Source: Occultella aeris (GTDB lineage Bacteria > Actinomycetota > Actinomycetes > Actinomycetales > Beutenbergiaceae). Taken from it: 64,000 bases of DNA. Each line of letters begins with the position of its first letter. Within the stretch, counting starts at the first letter, position 1. Under the pieces are notes generated by a model. That model did not search any database. It worked only from the letters and a program-made list of their open reading frames with translations, and had not been told where the DNA came from. Both the position numbers and the translations under genes were made by a program. This document shows, in pieces, positions 56,301 through 64,000 of the stretch. The stretch lies in the NCBI RefSeq assembly GCF_902703175.1, contig NZ_CACRYJ010000042.1, forward strand, positions 59,964 to 123,963. Reading direction: 5' to 3'.

Positions 56301-57824
56301 GTGGCGCAGGAACGAGAACAGTTCAAGGGACGGCGGGCGTTCATCTTCGCGGCCGTCGGGTCCGCGATCGGGCTGGGGAACATCTGGCGGTTCCCGTACG
56401 TGGCCTACGAGAACGGCGGTGGCGCGTTCATCATCCCGTACCTGGTGGCGTTGCTCACCGCGGGGATCCCGCTGCTGTTCCTGGACTACGCGATCGGTCA
56501 CAAGTTCCGGGCATCGTCCCCGCTGGCCTATCGCCGGCTCGGTGGCGCCACGGAGGCCATCGGCTGGTGGCACGTCGGGATCTGCTTCGTGATCGCCGTC
56601 TACTACGCGGTCGTGATCGCGTGGGCGGTGCGCTACACCGGCTTCTCCATCAACCAGGCCTGGGGCGACGATCCCGGCGGGTTCTTCGGAGGCGACTTCC
56701 TGCAGCAGAGCGGGGAGTTCACCCTCGGCGGGTCCTGGGTGCCGGCGGTCGGCATCCCGCTGATCATCATCTGGCTGTTCGCGCTCGTGGTGCACCGGCT
56801 CGGCGTCCAGGACGGCATCGCCCGGCTCTCCCAGATCTTCATCCCGGTTCTGGTCGTCATCTTCGTGGTCATGGTGATCCAGGGGCTGCGACAGCCGGGC
56901 GCGATGCTCGGTCTGGACGCCCTGTTCACGCCCGAATGGGGCGCCCTGACCAACCCGGGGGTGTGGATCGCGGCCTACGGGCAGATCTTCTTCTCACTGT
57001 CCGTGGGCTTCGGGATCATGATCACGTACTCCTCCTACCTCAAGCGCAGGTCGAACCTGACCGGCTCCGGACTCGTGGTGGCGTTCTCCAACTCCGGCTT
57101 CGAGATCCTCGCCGGGATCGGGGTGTTCGCTGCGCTGGGGTTCATGGCGCAGGCCAGTGGGGTCGGGGTCGCGGACGTGGCCGAGTCCGGTATCGGGCTC
57201 GCGTTCATCGCGTTCCCGGCCATCATCTCCACGATGCCCGGCGGCAGCCTGTTCGGGGTGCTGTTCTTCCTCTCGCTGGTCCTCGCCGGGATCACCTCGC
57301 TCGTCTCGATCGTGCAGGTGGTCCTCGCGGGCGTGGAGGACAAGCTCGGCTGGAGCCGCACGAAGTCCGTGCTGATCGCCGGCGGGCTGATGGCGGTCGT
57401 CTCGGTCGCTCTGTTCCCGACCACCACCGGGCTGAACCTGCTGGACGTGGTGGACAACTTCGCGAACAACTTCGGCATCGTCGGCGCCGCGCTGGTGAGC
57501 GTGATCGTGATCGGCTGGGGTCTGCGCAAGCTGCCCGAGCTGGCCGCGCACGTGAACTCGGTGTCCTCGTTCAAGCTCGGGCGCACCTGGTTCGTGCTGC
57601 TCGGGGTCGTCACCCCGCTCGTGCTCGGCTACATGTTCATCAGTGAGGTGGTCACGCGGATCCGGGACGGCTACGGCGAGATGCCGGCCGGCTACGTCGG
57701 CGTGTTCGGCTGGGGCGTGGCGATCGGCCTGATCGTGATCGCGGTGGGAGTCAGCCTCATCCCGTGGCGACGCGGGGTGGTCGAGGACGAGCCGGTGCTC
57801 GTCGAGGGAGGTGAGCCGCGATGA
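56301..57824 (+). CDS. sodium-dependent transporter, NSS/SNF family
   Basis: 507 residues from GTG 56301 with about twelve transmembrane helices. The first helix carries the family signature AVGSAIGLGNIWRFPYVAYE, which forms the sodium and substrate sites. Bacterial NSS transporters import amino acids or small amines with Na+. It overlaps the small MetS-like gene by ATGA, which points to a MetPS-like methionine/alanine importer. Confidence 0.92.
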   Translation: MAQEREQFKGRRAFIFAAVGSAIGLGNIWRFPYVAYENGGGAFIIPYLVALLTAGIPLLFLDYAIGHKFRASSPLAYRRLGGATEAIGWWHVGICFVIAVYYAVVIAWAVRYTGFSINQAWGDDPGGFFGGDFLQQSGEFTLGGSWVPAVGIPLIIIWLFALVVHRLGVQDGIARLSQIFIPVLVVIFVVMVIQGLRQPGAMLGLDALFTPEWGALTNPGVWIAAYGQIFFSLSVGFGIMITYSSYLKRRSNLTGSGLVVAFSNSGFEILAGIGVFAALGFMAQASGVGVADVAESGIGLAFIAFPAIISTMPGGSLFGVLFFLSLVLAGITSLVSIVQVVLAGVEDKLGWSRTKSVLIAGGLMAVVSVALFPTTTGLNLLDVVDNFANNFGIVGAALVSVIVIGWGLRKLPELAAHVNSVSSFKLGRTWFVLLGVVTPLVLGYMFISEVVTRIRDGYGEMPAGYVGVFGWGVAIGLIVIAVGVSLIPWRRGVVEDEPVLVEGGEPR

Positions 57825-57967
57825 GTGCTGCGGCGATCGTGATGTTGGTGGTGGCCCTGGTCCTGGTCTGGGGCGGCTTGGTGGCGGCGCTCCTACACCT
57901 GCGCAAGCACCCGGAGGAGTTCGACGTGGTCGAGAGCGGGCAGCAGGAGTACCCGCCGTCCACCTGA
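57821..57967 (+). CDS. metS: MetS-like small subunit of the NSS transporter
   Basis: 48 residues: one transmembrane helix (about 4-26, AIVMLVVALVLVWGGLVAAL) and a short charged tail (HLRKHPEEFD...). Start ATG 57821 overlaps the transporter stop. This is the layout of Corynebacterium MetP-MetS, in which MetS is required for methionine and alanine uptake. Confidence 0.85.
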   Translation: MSAAAIVMLVVALVLVWGGLVAALLHLRKHPEEFDVVESGQQEYPPST

Positions 57968-57985
57968 GTGGCTGCGCGGGCGGCG

Positions 57986-59797
57986 TCAGCCGAGGTCCGG
58001 GCTGTCCCGGATCTCGATGGGGCCGCCCGGCGCGTCCGCCGGCAGCGTCAGCTCGGCGATCACCAGTTCGTTCGCGCCGGCCCGCCACAGCGGCGCCGGG
58101 GCGTAGAGCGTGCGTTGCGGCCCTGCCGGGTTCCAGTACCGACCCAGGTTGAAGCCGTTCAGGAACACGTGGCCGTGGTGCCAGCCGGGCAGGGCCAGGT
58201 AGGCGTCGCCGGCGTCCTGTTCGGTCAGGTCCACCACCGCGCGGTGCAGGCCGCCGTGGACCCTGACGGCGGAGCTCGCCCGTGCGGTCCAATCCAGCTC
58301 CGGCAGGGTCGTCAGGTCGAGGCCCGCATGCGCCCACGAGAACAGGTGCTGGTGGGCCAGCCGCACCGCCTGCAGGCCCTTGGAGTCGCGCAGGTGGCGG
58401 CCGAAGTTCACCCGGCCGAGCGAGGTGACGGTGATCTCGATGGTGTTCACCGGCTGGTCGAGCTCGACCCGCAGGCCGTCGCCCGCGTGGCCGTACCCGG
58501 GGTCCGCCTGGGTACGGCCGAGGCGACCGACGAGGGTTCCGTTGACCACCACGGTGGCGAGGTCGGCCAGGCCGTCCAGGTGCAGGTCCGCGGCCGGCAT
58601 CGGGCCGGGCACGGTGGTGACGTACCGGGCCACGCCGTGGTGGATGCCGAGCCGCTCGAACGAACGGGGCGCCGGTGCAAGAACCGCGGGGACGCCGTCG
58701 AGCACGGCGCCGAGGTCCAGGGAGAACTGCACGTCGACCGTGCGCGGGGTCAGCCTGGCCGGCGCCGGCGGGGGAGCGGGCGGCGTGCGCCCGGTGTGCG
58801 CGGCGATCACGTCCCGGAACGCCTCGAACTTCGCGGTGAGGGTGCCATCCTCCGCGATCGGTGCGTCGTAGTCGTAGGAGGTGATCGTCGGCTGGAACTC
58901 TGGGCCGGCCTGGCCGTCGTGGCAGTTCGCGCCGGCCCAGACCCCGAAGTTCGTGCCCCCGTGCGCCATGTAGAAGTTCACCGAGCGCCCGTCCGCGAGC
59001 ATCCCGGCCAGTTCCTCGGCGGCGCTCGCGGCGTCGCGGGTGTGGTGCTCGACGCCCCAGTGGTCGAACCAGCCGTTCCAGAACTCCATGCACATCCCGG
59101 GCTGGTCCGGGCGGGCCCGGGCGAGTTCTGCGAAGGCCTCGGCCTGCCGCGACCCGAAGTTCGCCGTCGCCAGCAGGCCCGGCACGGTGCCGCCGGCAAG
59201 CATCAGCGGCTCCGGTCCGTCCGAGGTGAACAGCAGCACGTCGATCCCGCGCGCCCGGAGCCCGTCGGCCATCGCGCGCAGGTAGGCGGCGTCGTTGCCG
59301 TAGCTGCCGTACTCGTTCTCCGCCTGCACGGCGATGACCGGTCCGCCGCGGGTGAGTTGGCGCTCGGCGATGATCGGGATCAGGGCGTCGAACCATTCGT
59401 CCACGTGCGCGAGGTAGGCCGGGTCCGAGGTGCGCAACGCACCTGCGGCCGCGTCGTCGGTGAGCAGCCACGAGGGGAACCCGCCCAGGTCCCACTCGGC
59501 GCAGATGTAGGGGCCGGGTCGCACGATGACGTCGAGGCCGAGGTCACCCGCTAGGTCGATGTACGCGCCGAGGTCCGCGTCGCCGGTGAAATCGGGATCG
59601 GTGCCCGCGTGCGGAGCGTGGAAGTTCCACGCCACGTACGTCTCGACGGCGTTGGCGCCCATCGCAAGCAGCCGCCGTAGCCGGTCCTCCCAGAGCGCGC
59701 GCGGGACCCGGAAGTAGTGCACCGCGCCTGAGATGATCTGGTGCGGGACGCCGTCGCGCAGGAAATCCTGCCCGGCGACCACGAAGGTGTCGGTCAC
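57986..59797 (-). CDS. GH35 beta-galactosidase
   Basis: 603 residues from GTG 59797 (GAGG 6 bp upstream; an in-frame GTG at 59809 overlaps the previous stop). The barrel has SGAVHYFRVPRALWEDRL, acid/base E162 in QAENEYGS and nucleophile E238 in MEFWNGWFDHWG. C-terminal jelly-roll regions include GYGHAGDGLRV and HGHVFLNGFNLGRYW. No signal peptide, so it hydrolyses galactosides inside the cell. Follows the GDSL-like gene in the kgd direction. Confidence 0.93.
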   Translation of the reverse strand: MTDTFVVAGQDFLRDGVPHQIISGAVHYFRVPRALWEDRLRRLLAMGANAVETYVAWNFHAPHAGTDPDFTGDADLGAYIDLAGDLGLDVIVRPGPYICAEWDLGGFPSWLLTDDAAAGALRTSDPAYLAHVDEWFDALIPIIAERQLTRGGPVIAVQAENEYGSYGNDAAYLRAMADGLRARGIDVLLFTSDGPEPLMLAGGTVPGLLATANFGSRQAEAFAELARARPDQPGMCMEFWNGWFDHWGVEHHTRDAASAAEELAGMLADGRSVNFYMAHGGTNFGVWAGANCHDGQAGPEFQPTITSYDYDAPIAEDGTLTAKFEAFRDVIAAHTGRTPPAPPPAPARLTPRTVDVQFSLDLGAVLDGVPAVLAPAPRSFERLGIHHGVARYVTTVPGPMPAADLHLDGLADLATVVVNGTLVGRLGRTQADPGYGHAGDGLRVELDQPVNTIEITVTSLGRVNFGRHLRDSKGLQAVRLAHQHLFSWAHAGLDLTTLPELDWTARASSAVRVHGGLHRAVVDLTEQDAGDAYLALPGWHHGHVFLNGFNLGRYWNPAGPQRTLYAPAPLWRAGANELVIAELTLPADAPGGPIEIRDSPDLG

Positions 59798-59805
59798 ACG
59801 CGTCC

Positions 59806-60411
59806 TCACTCCTGGGGCAGGCCCAGCCACTCGTGCCAGCCGTTGTGGAGCACCAACCAGGCGAGCAGACCGTAGCCGGCCTGCTGCGGGTGGGTGCCGT
59901 CGCCGGCCGAGGTGTCCGAGAGCCATTGTTCATGGGTACGCAGCGGTTCGAAGGTCTCCACGTAGGTCACCCGGCGGCGCTGGCAGACGTCCGCGAACGC
60001 CCCGGAGAGATCCCCGAGCGCGGACTCGGACACGTCGGCGCGCGGCGGCGGGCCCACCACGAACGTGGGGATCTGCCGGTTGGCGGCGTCGTCGAGCACG
60101 TTGGCCAGGTTCAGCCGGCTCCGGGCCAGGGACACCCCGTGCTGCAGGTCCGCGGACCCGGGGGCCACCACGAGGCGGTTCTCCCCGGCCCCGAAGCGAC
60201 GGTTGCACTCGGTCTCCCAGCGCCCGGACAGGGAGGTGCTGGTCTCGCCGGGAACTGCCAGGGCGAAGAACGCCAACGGCGTCTCCGACTGCGTCCGGGC
60301 CGCGACCCGGCCGACCCAACCCATCCCGCGGGCGTCACCCAACCCGGCGACGAGGTCGTCGCCGACCACACAGATGCGCGTGCCCGCCGCGTCTGGGGAC
60401 GCGGCGCTCAC
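59806..60411 (-). CDS. GDSL/SGNH-like protein lacking the catalytic serine
   Basis: 201 residues from GTG 60411, overlapping the kgd stop by GTGA. The SGNH fold is suggested by [14 protein letters not shown] at the N-terminus, a block II/III-like region and D-x-x-H in [16 protein letters not shown]. The position of the nucleophilic Ser (GDSL) is Asp19 (GDDL), so ordinary esterase activity is unlikely. Its translational coupling to kgd is notable. Confidence 0.8.
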   Translation of the reverse strand: MSAASPDAAGTRICVVGDDLVAGLGDARGMGWVGRVAARTQSETPLAFFALAVPGETSTSLSGRWETECNRRFGAGENRLVVAPGSADLQHGVSLARSRLNLANVLDDAANRQIPTFVVGPPPRADVSESALGDLSGAFADVCQRRRVTYVETFEPLRTHEQWLSDTSAGDGTHPQQAGYGLLAWLVLHNGWHEWLGLPQE

Positions 60412-63400
60412 CGTTGGAATGCCTCGCTCAGCAAGGTGGCCTGCTCCGCCTGGTGCTTCTTGCCGGTACCGGCGGACGGGGCCGCCATGTTCGGGCGGGA
60501 CACCACGCGCAGCCGGCCCTTCAGCCGCGCCGCCTCCGACATCTCGGGCAGGGCGTACACCAGGTTCAGCACCAGGTAGCTCCACGCGCCCTGGTTCTTC
60601 GGCTCGTCCTGGACCCAGACGAACTCGGCGTTCGGGTACCGGCTGAGCTCGGCGCGGATTGCTTCGTCGTCGAGCGGGTAGAGCTGCTCGAGGCGGACGA
60701 TCGCGGTCCTGGTGTCCTCACGCTTGGTGCGCTCGGCGAGCAGGTCGTAGTAGACCCGCCCGCTGCACATGAGCACCCGGTCGACCGTTGCCGGGTCCAC
60801 GGCGGAGTCGCCGATGACCGTCTGGAACGTCCCGGTGGTGAAGTCCTCCACCGAGGACGTGGCCGCCCGCAGACGCAGCAGCTGCTTCGGGGTGAACACG
60901 ATCAGCGGGCGACGCGGGCGCTGATACGCCTGACGCCGCAGCAGGTGGAAGTGGTTCGCCGGGGTGGACGGCTCCGCGACGATCATGTTGTCCTCGGCCG
61001 CGAGCTGCAGGAACCGTTCCTTGCGGGCGGAGGAGTGGTCCGGTCCCTGGCCCTCGTAGCCGTGCGGCAGCAGCAGCACCACGGAGGAGCTCTGGTCCCA
61101 CTTCTGCTGGGCGGAGGAGATGAACTCGTCGATGATGGTCTGCGCGCCGTTGACGAAGTCGCCGAACTGCGCCTCCCAGAGCACCAGGGCGTCCGGACGC
61201 TCGACCGAGTAGCCGTACTCGAAACCGAGGGCCGCATACTCGCTCAGCGAGGAGTCGTACACCCAGAACTTGCCCTGGTCCGCGGCGAGGTACATCAGCG
61301 GGGTCCATTCGGCGCCGTTGACCCGGTCGTGCAGCACCGCGTGCCGCTGCACGAACGTGCCGCGGCGCGAGTCCTGCCCGGTCAGTCGTACCGGCGTGCC
61401 CTCGAGCAGGAGGGAGCCGAACGCGAGGATCTCCCCGAAGGCCCAGTCGATGTCGCCATCGGTGGACATCTGGTGCCGCTTCTGGAGCAGCTGGAGGAGC
61501 TTGGGGTGGACAGTGAAGCCCTCCGGCGGGCGAACGTGCGCCTCACCGATCCGCGTCAGCATCTGCGTGGGTGCGGCGGTCTCCCAACCGACCATGACCC
61601 CGGCGTCCTCGAGCTGGGACTCCGGACGCTCCAGGCCGGCCACCTGGACGTCGTCGGTGGTGGTGCTGGCGCCGGAGCGGGCCTCGGTGAAGACTCGCTC
61701 GAGTTCGCCCTTGTAGTGCGAGAGTGCTTCCTCGGCCTCGTCCTCGGTCATGTCGCCACGGCCGACGAGCGCCTCGGTGTACAGCTTGCGGACGCTGCGC
61801 TTCTTCTCGATCAGGGAGTACATCACCGGCTGCGTCATCGAGGGGTCGTCGCCCTCGTTGTGACCGCGGCGGCGGTAGCACACCATGTCGATGATGACGT
61901 CCTTGTGGAACTCCTGGCGGTAGTCGAACGCCAGCTCGGCCACGTGGGCGACAGCCTCCGGGTCGTCGCCGTTCACGTGGAACACCGGGATCTGCAGGCC
62001 CTTCGCCACGTCCGTGGCGTACAGCGTGGACCGGGACGAGGACGCGCCGGTCGTGAAGCCCACCTGGTTGTTGATCAGGATGTGCACGGTGCCGCCGGTG
62101 CGGTAGCCGCGCAGCTGGGACATGTTCAGGGTCTCGGTGACCACGCCCTGCCCGGCGAACGCGGCGTCCCCGTGGATCAGGATGGGCAGCACGGAGAACC
62201 CGGCCCCACCGAGGTCGATCCGGTCCTGCTTGGCGCGGACGATCCCTTCGAGCACGCCGTCGACGGCCTCGAGGTGGGACGGGTTCGCGGCGAGGTAGAC
62301 CTTCGTGGACTCGCCGCTCACGGAGATGTACTTGCCCTCCGTGCCCAGGTGGTACTTCACGTCACCGCTGCCCTGCACGGTGCGCGGGTCCTGGTTGCCC
62401 TCGAACTCGGCGAAGATCTGCGCGTAGGACTTGCCCGCGATGTTCGCCAGCACGTTCAGCCGGCCGCGGTGCGGCATGCCGATGCCGACCTCGTCGAGGC
62501 CTTCCTCGGCCGAGCGCTCCAGGATCTTGTCCAGCATCGGGATGAGCGACTCGCCACCCTCGAGGCTGAACCGCTTCTGACCGACGTACTTGGTCTGCAG
62601 GAACGTCTCGAACGCCTCGGCGGCGTTCAGCTTGCGCAGGATCTGCTGCTGGGCGATCGGCTCGGGCTTGGCCCAGCCGGACTCCAGGCGCTGCTGCAGC
62701 CACTTGCGCTGGGCGGAGTCGTGCAGGTGCATGTACTCCGAGCCGATGGTGCGGCAGTAGGAGTTGCGCAGCAGTCCGAGGATGTCCCGCAGGAGCATCT
62801 TGGGCTTGCCGCCGAACCCGCCGGTCGGGAAGGTGCGGTCCAGGTCCCAGAGGGTCAGGCCGTGGTTCTGCACGTCCAGGTCGGCATGCCGGCGCTGGCG
62901 GTAGGCCAGTGGGTCGGTGTCGGCCATGAAGTGCCCGCGGGAGCGGTAGGAGTGGATCAGCTCCGCGATCCGGGCCGGCTTGCCGAAGTCGTCCTCGGCG
63001 TCGGCGTTGGTGTCCTGGGTCCAGCGGACCGGCTCGTACGGCACCCGCAGGGACGCGAACACCCGATCGTAGAAGCCGTCCTCGCCGATCAGCTTGGAGT
63101 GCACGATCCGCAGGAAGTCACCGGACTGGGCGCCCTGGATGATCCGGTGGTCGTAGGTGGAGGTCAGCGTCAGGATCTTCGACACACCGAGCTTCGCGAG
63201 GGTCTCGGTGGAGGCCCCCTGGAACTCGGCCGGGTAGTTCATGGCGCCGACGCCGATGATCGTGCCCTGCCCGGCCATCAGGCGCGGCACCGAGTGGACG
63301 GTGCCGATGGTGCCGGGGTTCGTGAGCGAGATCGTGGTGCCCGCGAAGTCCGAGACCTCGAGCTTGCCGCCGCGGGCCTTCTTGACCATGTCCTCGTAGG

Positions 63401-64000
63401 CCGCCCAGAAGTGGGCGAAGTCCATCGTCTCGGCTTCCTTGATGGACGGCACCAGCAGCTGGCGGGTGCCGTCCGGCTTGGCCAGGTCGATGGCCAGCCC
63501 GAAGTTGACGTGTGCCGGGCGCACGATCCCGGGCTTGCCGTCCAGGTCGCGATAGCCGGCGTTCATCTCGGGCATGTCCCCGAGGGCCTCCACCACGGCG
63601 AAGCCGATCAGGTGGGTGAAGGAGACCTTGCCACCGCGGCTGCGCTGGAGGTGGTTGTTCAGGACGATCCGGTTGTCCACGAGCAGCTTCGCCGGGATCG
63701 ACCGCACGCTGGTCGCGGTCGGCACCTCGAGGCTGGAGACCATGTTCGTGACGGTCCGGGCGGACGCGCCACGCAACTTCTCGACCTCGTCGTCGCCGCC
63801 GGCGCTGCGGGGACCGCCGCCGGTGAGGGACTTCGTGTACGGGGCGGTCGGTGCCTCCGCGGTGACCTCGGGCGCGGCCGGTGGGATGTCGGCGCGGACC
63901 TCCTCGGCCGGCGGAGTCGCGGCGCTCGCCTGCGCGGCGCTGTGCGCGGGGGTCGACGGCGTCGCCGCGGCGGGCGGGTTCGTCGCCTTCGCCTCGGGGG
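60408..64000 (-). CDS. kgd: multifunctional 2-oxoglutarate metabolism enzyme Kgd (5' end missing)
   Basis: At least 1196 residues, open to the right edge. The visible N-terminal part is an Ala/Pro-rich linker, followed by an E2-like succinyltransferase domain without a lipoyl domain ([29 protein letters not shown]). The thiamine-dependent E1 domain comes next ([31 protein letters not shown]; ending [16 protein letters not shown]). This is the actinobacterial Kgd/OdhA architecture, acting as 2-oxoglutarate dehydrogenase E1 and decarboxylase in the TCA cycle. Its stop overlaps the GDSL-like gene. Confidence 0.95.
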   Translation of the reverse strand, partial: PEAKATNPPAAATPSTPAHSAAQASAATPPAEEVRADIPPAAPEVTAEAPTAPYTKSLTGGGPRSAGGDDEVEKLRGASARTVTNMVSSLEVPTATSVRSIPAKLLVDNRIVLNNHLQRSRGGKVSFTHLIGFAVVEALGDMPEMNAGYRDLDGKPGIVRPAHVNFGLAIDLAKPDGTRQLLVPSIKEAETMDFAHFWAAYEDMVKKARGGKLEVSDFAGTTISLTNPGTIGTVHSVPRLMAGQGTIIGVGAMNYPAEFQGASTETLAKLGVSKILTLTSTYDHRIIQGAQSGDFLRIVHSKLIGEDGFYDRVFASLRVPYEPVRWTQDTNADAEDDFGKPARIAELIHSYRSRGHFMADTDPLAYRQRRHADLDVQNHGLTLWDLDRTFPTGGFGGKPKMLLRDILGLLRNSYCRTIGSEYMHLHDSAQRKWLQQRLESGWAKPEPIAQQQILRKLNAAEAFETFLQTKYVGQKRFSLEGGESLIPMLDKILERSAEEGLDEVGIGMPHRGRLNVLANIAGKSYAQIFAEFEGNQDPRTVQGSGDVKYHLGTEGKYISVSGESTKVYLAANPSHLEAVDGVLEGIVRAKQDRIDLGGAGFSVLPILIHGDAAFAGQGVVTETLNMSQLRGYRTGGTVHILINNQVGFTTGASSSRSTLYATDVAKGLQIPVFHVNGDDPEAVAHVAELAFDYRQEFHKDVIIDMVCYRRRGHNEGDDPSMTQPVMYSLIEKKRSVRKLYTEALVGRGDMTEDEAEEALSHYKGELERVFTEARSGASTTTDDVQVAGLERPESQLEDAGVMVGWETAAPTQMLTRIGEAHVRPPEGFTVHPKLLQLLQKRHQMSTDGDIDWAFGEILAFGSLLLEGTPVRLTGQDSRRGTFVQRHAVLHDRVNGAEWTPLMYLAADQGKFWVYDSSLSEYAALGFEYGYSVERPDALVLWEAQFGDFVNGAQTIIDEFISSAQQKWDQSSSVVLLLPHGYEGQGPDHSSARKERFLQLAAEDNMIVAEPSTPANHFHLLRRQAYQRPRRPLIVFTPKQLLRLRAATSSVEDFTTGTFQTVIGDSAVDPATVDRVLMCSGRVYYDLLAERTKREDTRTAIVRLEQLYPLDDEAIRAELSRYPNAEFVWVQDEPKNQGAWSYLVLNLVYALPEMSEAARLKGRLRVVSRPNMAAPSAGTGKKHQAEQATLLSEAFQR

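Overview
The window is chromosomal DNA of a high-GC actinobacterium. Third codon positions are almost all G or C, GTG starts are common, and ATGA/GTGA stop-start overlaps join many genes. The blocks mtrA-mtrB-lpqB-comF-hpf-secA and aroA-rsgA opposite sigR-rsrA, a Kgd-type 2-oxoglutarate enzyme and the 24-residue ribosomal protein bL37 fit the order Micrococcales; a Ruaniaceae/Beutenbergiaceae-like genus is a guess. I saw no tRNA, rRNA, CRISPR, prophage or insertion sequence. No gene-free stretch exceeds 300 bp; the larger gaps are described as features.

Layout. 1-3070 (minus): end of a DUF4350-DUF4129-membrane protein operon of the kind that usually accompanies MoxR/DUF58. 3168-8170 (plus): MtrAB two-component system, lipoprotein LpqB, a perfect hairpin, ComF. 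8410-13542: ribosome hibernation factor, an AlkX/YcaQ-type glycosylase and SecA. 13600-15241 (minus): Rv3235-like and LysM proteins. 15378-20099: purine catabolism: an urate/xanthine-type permease fused to an OHCU-decarboxylase-like domain, a guanine-deaminase-like enzyme and a PucR regulator. 20180-23233: HTH, SAF (CpaB-like), CpaE-like ATPase and DUF6912 genes with no Tad pilus genes. 23247-28799: VOC protein, large secreted phosphodiester glycosidase/metallophosphatase, FitAB/VapBC-type toxin-antitoxin pair, HisN.

28889-42297 (plus): carbohydrate island. IclR regulator and secreted DUF4185 protein, then a FadR-type regulator followed by a CUT1 ABC transporter without its ATPase, SDR dehydrogenase, glucarate-dehydratase-like enolase, CE7-type esterase, unassigned six-hairpin glycosidase, mutarotase-like protein and SMP-30 lactonase. 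Together these suggest import and oxidative, non-phosphorylative breakdown of an acetylated oligosaccharide.

42278-53000: alpha/beta hydrolase, sdhCAB with a probable leaderless promoter, an AbiEi-like protein, rsgA, aroA, DoxX, sigR-rsrA behind a consensus SigR promoter, and bL37. Three intergenic regions carry one repeat family (core GGTGCGATCTCAGC and its complement); in two of them units recur at exactly 20 bp. 52403-64000: Gfo/Idh/MocA and ThuA-like proteins, an MDR oxidoreductase, DUF4097, an NSS transporter with its MetS-like small subunit, a GH35 beta-galactosidase, a GDSL-like protein lacking its serine, and kgd, which runs off the right edge.
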